Assembly: GCA_963971575.1 (NCBI GenBank)
Contig: OZ020617.1
Coordinates: 40,954,606 to 41,018,605, forward strand
DNA: 64,000 nt
Direction: 5' to 3'
Source: Liopterus haemorrhoidalis
Lineage: Eukaryota > Arthropoda > Insecta > Coleoptera > Dytiscidae
This document shows positions 59,380-64,000 of the stretch, in pieces. Under the pieces are notes generated by a model. That model did not search any database. It was not told the origin of the DNA and saw nothing but the letters and a program-made list of their open reading frames with translations. Position numbers and translations under genes: made by a program. Each line of letters starts with the position of its first letter. Position 1 is the first letter of the stretch.

Positions 59380-60100
59380 ATCTTATACAGAATGAAAAAG
59401 AAATTTGTCTGCAAAAAAACACACTATTGAAAAGATAAACCTACACTATAATAAATTTAGGGAAATGTATAAACAAAAATAAAAATAAAAAAAACGAAAG
59501 TAAACTACAGAATTAATAATAACAATAATAATAATTATTATTATTTGGGTTTTAAAAAGCATCCACTGTTCGCAAAATTTCAATAACGTTTGAACCACGT
59601 CATACAAGAGACTAAAAGAGCTAAAGTCACGAGATTACACCAGATTGAGCACCCTCACACAACGATCCCAATAGTTAAGCCACGTTTATAATAGTTCCAT
59701 AATATAAAGCATAGCATATGCATACAGATAACACAAAGAGTGTACATTGTTCTGAACATCTATTTCTAATAAGAACAAAGAGAGTACTATGTTTTTTATG
59801 CTATGACTGTGCTATGTATCTATTATAAACTAAGCTTTATTAAATCCTATTTATCAATGCGATTAAAATCGATCTGCAGACGATAATGATCTAAAAATGT
59901 AATCTATATAAAATATCACTAAATATGTATTACAAAATATAAATTTTCAACTGAAGTAAACTATTAAAAAAGCATTAAGCATTAAGAAAGCGTATTTTCG
60001 TTCTACACTGAGACAAAAACAAAATACAGAATTGTATTTTCAATAAATAATTTATCTTTTTAGATAATCAGTAAAAATTGTTGGGAACAAGAAGTGAGAC
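59380..60100. other. No feature recognised
   Basis: AT-rich sequence; a short (AAT)/(ATT) inverted microsatellite at 59515-59545. No gene. Confidence 0.4.
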
Positions 60101-60114
60101 AAGAATGGCCTTCT

Positions 60115-60330
60115 TGTCTCATTGAGATGGTATGGTCATATGCAAAGAATGGATGAAAGTAGAGATACGGAAAATGTATATGAAGCCTGGATATCTAAAA
60201 GAAAACTCGAAGGAAAACCTAAGAAAGAATGGAGTAACGAAATTAGAAAAACGGTAGAAAAGATAAATCCCCTGGAATGATACAAGAAGTAGAACACAAG
60301 ATAGAAGTGAATGGAAAAAACTATAGCGAC
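60115..60330 (+). pseudogene. RTE-type LINE C-terminal tail
   Basis: LRWYGHMQRMDESRDTENVY EAWISKRKLEGKPKKEWSNE IRKTVEKINPLE and, after a shift, TQDRSEWKKL. The RWYGH-RM...GKPKKEW...DR-EWK pattern is the end of RTE-like ORF2. Confidence 0.75.
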
Positions 60331-60384
60331 ATTCCCTCGCGAAAGAAAAACATAAATAGAATTAAAATACATACTAAAACAAAG

Positions 60385-60825
60385 CCCGACACCGGAGATA
60401 ATAAATGGGCGCAACTATTATACAATACTAGAAATAAACATAATATCAAGGTGCCTTTTACTAAATATAAGTCTAGAAATCAAATAAACATAGTTGGAAT
60501 AAAATTATTTAACAAGTTGCTTGAGGAAATTAAATGCCTAACCAGTGCAAAATTTAAATCTACGTTAAAAAATATCCTAATAAAAAAGGCATACTATAAT
60601 ATTGATGCGTTTGAGAAGGATTTAAATGTAAATATATGTATATAATAGCCCAAAATTGAAAATTAAAAGTATATTCAATAGATTTTTCGTCCAGTTCCCA
60701 AATAGGGACAAAATTATATTTTGTGTTAATATCTTTGTTTCATTTATCTTAGGATTAAGTTAATTTATGTGACGCTTTGATAAAATTAATACATTTCACA
60801 AATAAAGATTTATTATTATTATTAG
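60385..60825 (+). pseudogene. Second LINE C-terminus fused in frame, with (ATT)n tail
   Basis: LLYNTRNKHNIKVPFTKYKS to INIVGIKLFNKLLEEIKCLT and LKNILIKKAYYNIDAFEKDL, the C-terminus of a CR1/jockey-like ORF2. It is open in the same frame as a start at 60277. UTR follows to (ATT)n at 60810-60823. Two LINE types joined within about 60 bp. Confidence 0.65.
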
Positions 60826-60829
60826 GCAA

Positions 60830-61750
60830 GTAAGTAAAAATTGTCAGGATTCCACAATATTTTAAGTTTTTATTCCACAGGATGAAGAGGGTTCCGCAAT
60901 TGAAATAAGATGGGAATCACATTCCTAGAATGAACATGTTCTACCAATAGATTATAGAAGGCTGCCAATATCATCGAGTATCAACTATAAAGAAAACGTA
61001 AAATATGTAATTCGGCAAAAATAAGAGGGAAAGACAAATTTTAAAATTTAACTGGCAACAATACCTAATACAGGATGATGGTAACTAACTTAATATATAA
61101 TAAAATATAAAAACATACTTATAATATCCGTGATAAACATATTGAAATAGTATAAAAACTCAACAATTTACTAACTGTCTACTTAAGATTATCCATATTA
61201 CTTAGTCACAAATAATACCTACCATAGTTGTACTTAGCCATTTTATATTGGTTTCAGAACACTTAGTTTAAAACAGCGATATGTTCGTCACGGTGTATCT
61301 AGACAACTGATAACTAATTGTTCCTCTGCCTTAATATAGAATTAGCAGGTATCTTATCACAGCTGGCATTATGGAAAATACACGACATAAGATAGAACTT
61401 TTTTCAAAATAAAGTTTAAATATATCGAAAAATGTGTTGTTTTTTATTTGACCCAAGGATTTTAATGAAAATACTACACAATTTAGATATTGTATCACTA
61501 AGGTGAACATTATTTTTTGTATTGTGTCAAAATATGTTAAACTATATATATTTTTTACAACTAAAACGTTAAAATAAAACCTACGAAAAGAGAATTAATA
61601 ATTAATCAATAGAAAAACCTCCATAAACTTTTTTATTGGTTTTATCAAATCTTGACAGGCGTCCACTGACCTTACACTTCAGGCTCGAAGAGAACCGTTA
61701 TACACAAAGGCTAGTAGGGCGGAGTATACAAGACTGCATCCCTAACCATA
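60830..61750. other. No feature recognised
   Basis: AT-rich sequence without supported gene. 61630-61755 has an open frame that is broken by the hAT insertion; not identifiable. Confidence 0.35.
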
Positions 61751-61908
61751 GAGATCAGTGTTGTAATGCATCTAGTTACAAGTATCTAGATACAGTAACT
61801 AGATACTTTTTCAAGTATCTAGATACAAATTAGATACTTTTTGAAGTATGTATGTGTATCTGAATCTAGATATTTAAATTTAATTATCTTGTATCTGTAT
61901 TTCAGATA

Positions 61909-62489
61909 CAGTCGATTCCTCTAAATTGGGACACATCGGGACTTAGGCATTTTGGCCCAATTAAGCGGCTGCCCCATCTAAGCGAATTTCACAGAAAATT
62001 AAACTATGCATATTTTTCTTTGAATAATTTTATTTTATAAACTCTTGGACAAAACTATAAATTACATATAACCAAAAAATATAAACTTTTAGGAAAAAAT
62101 AATAATAAATTCCAAAATAAAATAATAAATAGGTACATACAATTTAATTCAAAGCAAAAATGCATCAAGTGTCTTTTGTTTTTGTAACATTTCACTTCTA
62201 CAAAATCAGCGCAGGTATTCAGTGCGGATGTAGGGCGTATAGAGTAAACTTCATTTCCTTCCTGCATAAAATAACGCTGTAATATTAAATTCTTTGTACA
62301 TTTTCTCGAGATAATTTCTGTAACATAATATGTACTGTGATCTTAACTGTCCCAATTAAGCGGAATGTTGTCCCAATTAAACATGTAAATTTACTGTTGG
62401 TTCTTTGGTTTGGTTTCTGTTCTTTGAGATTTGTCCCAAATAAGCGGCTGCCCCAATTAAGCGGTGGCCCAATTAAGCGGAATCGTCTG
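61909..62489. mobile_element. Pogo-like MITE, 581 bp, in hAT element
   Basis: CAGTCGATTCCTCTAAATTG and (reverse) CAGACGATTCCGCTTAATTG ends with TA duplicated. Both ends carry reiterated CCCAATTAAGCGG motifs (at least six in total). No transposase. Confidence 0.9.
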
Positions 62490-62534
62490 TACTTTGATTG
62501 TTATTTTATTTTTATACCATGATACCGAGCTGAT

Positions 62535-62841
62535 AAATAAATAAATAATAATATATCCAACACCTAGATAGGCGTATTTGGTGCAGAGAAGGTAAGTTCT
62601 CTGTTTCTAGACCGCCGGCCATAGATATGAAATCCACGTGGTCAATGTGACGTTTCGACCGGTCCTATTATCTCCTGTATAAACAGGTACTCATTTTAAG
62701 TATGAAATACTTGAGGCGAAGTCGATCTCAGAGCTGACTGCACATTTTCGGAAGACAAAAATCCGAAGCAGGTGGGGTGTCTCGAAACCGGGGTCCCTGT
62801 GCTCCGAAGACAACCATCTTAACACGGCGCCACGGCAACTC
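62535..62841 (-). mobile_element. tRNA-derived SINE, copy 2
   Basis: Same family as 3586-3874, minus strand, A and B boxes recognisable though the B box is mutated (GTTTCGAGAC). 12-bp TSD TACCGAGCTGAT (62523-62534, 62842-62853). Tail (TTTA)n. Confidence 0.88.
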
Positions 62842-63299
62842 TACCGAGCTGATTTAATAGTTTAATTATAAATTGTCATTTTATTTTTACTATTAACAAA
62901 ATTCAGAAAACAATTGAAATTCTGACGTTTACAAATTAAATTTATATGGAATGTTAAAAAATATATATATTCTCACTCGTTTTTCGTAGCTTTTGAACGG
63001 CCGTAAAAATAGTAGGTATTTAGGTACCACAATAGTAGGTACAACATTTAAGGAAAATGGGTCATTATTAATGAAAATCTAGATATTATTTATAATTCTG
63101 TATCTGTATATGCATTTGGATACAATTTTTCTTAAGTATCTGTATCTGTATCTAGATATTTTTTTAAATGTATCTATTACTGATAGAGATACGACTGCAT
63201 ATCTACATCTAACACTGAGGGATATATGCAGTCGCTGAAATTATACAAAATCTAGCACACGTACAATTCGAAGCGACCTGAATAATATCCTTTATGTTG

Positions 63300-64000
63300 T
63301 ATGCAAATTAGAGAGGTAGCAGACTATTTGCAGGCTGGTTTCAATTTCCTTTCTAAACGAGACGTTGAAGCCACCCGACAGCTACATTTAGGGTGACGAC
63401 CTTAAAACCTGGATGAAGCTTTCTAAACTAAGACAAAAATATCCATGTTCTTTTGGTTATTTTTTCCTCCTCCTTGAGAATGATACTTTTCTCAGCTCGA
63501 TTCAAAAATTCTATGACAAGCATTTGTTTTGTCTTGAAGTCCAAGAGGGTAAAGCATGATAATTCTTGTAAATCCCACACAATGCAATTCGTTGCCTTCT
63601 CGGTAGCTCTTATTACCTGTTTATTCTAGGGTTTTGATCGATGGTTATCTCTAGGTATTTAACCGACTTGGAGATGTCATTATAGTGTATCTGAGAGAAG
63701 GTGATATAAGATTGAGCTTTCTCTTTGTTGTGAGATTTTACTGTTTTGCTTAGGTTAACGCTTAAGTTTTCCCTCAAGCACCAGTTTGAAACAGCAAGGA
63801 GGGCATTTTAGATGAGCATTAAAATGGTATGCTCGGGTTTCTCTCTGATCATAATGTCTACGTCATCTGCGTAACCTTGTACCTCTCCTTGGAGGCAACC
63901 TTTTGCTCCGGGTATTGCCAGTCTTCTCTCAGGCATGCTAAGATGCGACGGCATTGAAGCATCGATAGGTGGGGAAATCGAAGCCTTTATTCTCTGCGGC
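63300..64000 (-). pseudogene. R1/jockey-like reverse transcriptase fragment, runs off window
   Basis: Minus strand from 64000: PERRLAIPGAKGCLQGEVQG YADDVDIMI (catalytic YADD), then NWCLRENLSVNLSKTVK and SKSVKYLEITIDQNP, i.e. palm and thumb start. A stop follows MLI and more further on. The upstream part lies beyond 64000. Confidence 0.8.

Larger units (their letters stand above)
61756..63182. mobile_element. Non-autonomous hAT element, 1427 bp, TATCTAGATAC family
   Basis: CAGTGTTGTAATGCATCTAG at left and (reverse) CAGTAATAGATACATTT at right, exact TSD ATAGAGAT (61748-61755, 63183-63190). Ends share the GTATCTAGATAC repeats of 52165-53804. Contains a pogo MITE and a SINE. Confidence 0.92.

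Noticed and set aside
1..64000. Endogenous virus or LTR retrotransposon
   Set aside because: No protease-RT-integrase order, LTR pair, primer-binding site or polypurine tract seen; all reverse transcriptases are non-LTR type.

Overview
The window looks like intronic and intergenic DNA from a large, AT-rich, transposon-packed insect genome. A beetle-like genome is my guess, and species is not determinable. The evidence is one spliced host gene with GT/AG introns, arthropod-type mariner, hAT, pogo and PIF/Harbinger elements, CR1/jockey- and RTE-like LINE remnants, and tRNA-derived SINEs. There are no operons or bacterial features.

The only host gene I can support lies on the minus strand from about 54665 down to 31393. 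It is a secreted CUB-domain trypsin-like serine protease in seven coding exons (54665-54439, 44454-44328, 42809-42715, 35897-35699, 34377-34171, 31763-31615, 31560-31393). Splice sites and reading phases agree at every junction and give about 387 residues: signal peptide, CUB domain, linker with Cys residues, R|IVGG activation site and a His/Asp/Ser triad. Introns 1-5 hold mariner, hAT, PIF/Harbinger, foldback, SINE and LINE copies, whereas the last intron is only 54 bp. An acceptor just upstream of the start codon implies at least one 5' noncoding exon beyond 54665.

Layout. 1-4.4 kb: dispersed repeats, a 1.2-kb Helentron/HINE-like element and a SINE. 4.5-6.3 kb: hAT element with exact 8-bp target-site duplication (TSD). 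6.9-7.2 kb: an unusual coding relic ending in a perfect palindrome. 9.3-11.4 kb: pogo element next to a hAT transposase end. 12.6-14.2 kb: RTE-like LINE cut by a mariner, plus a hAT MITE. 15.5-18.1 kb: a LINE inserted inside another LINE. 18.7-21.7 kb: a mariner and an almost intact DD41D element. 23.7-26.2 kb: hAT MITE and a LINE carrying two insertions. 27.1-30.6 kb: a nested stack (long-TIR element > hAT > tandem-repeat insert and MITE). 31.4-54.7 kb: the protease gene with its filled introns. 55-64 kb: LINE ends, a Tigger/pogo relic, three mariner pieces, a hAT element containing a pogo MITE and a SINE, and an R1-like reverse transcriptase fragment running off the window.

Most insertions can be delimited from terminal inverted repeats (TIRs) and TSDs readable in the sequence: TA for Tc1/mariner/pogo, TTA for PIF/Harbinger, 8 bp for hAT. 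This lets a relative insertion order be read. The strongest candidate for something undescribed is the 1.15-1.23 kb element with three full copies (1763-2996, 32861-34009, 46637-47780). It has subterminal inverted repeats, a 3' hairpin and T-rich edges, and two copies carry different tRNA-like modules at the same internal site.
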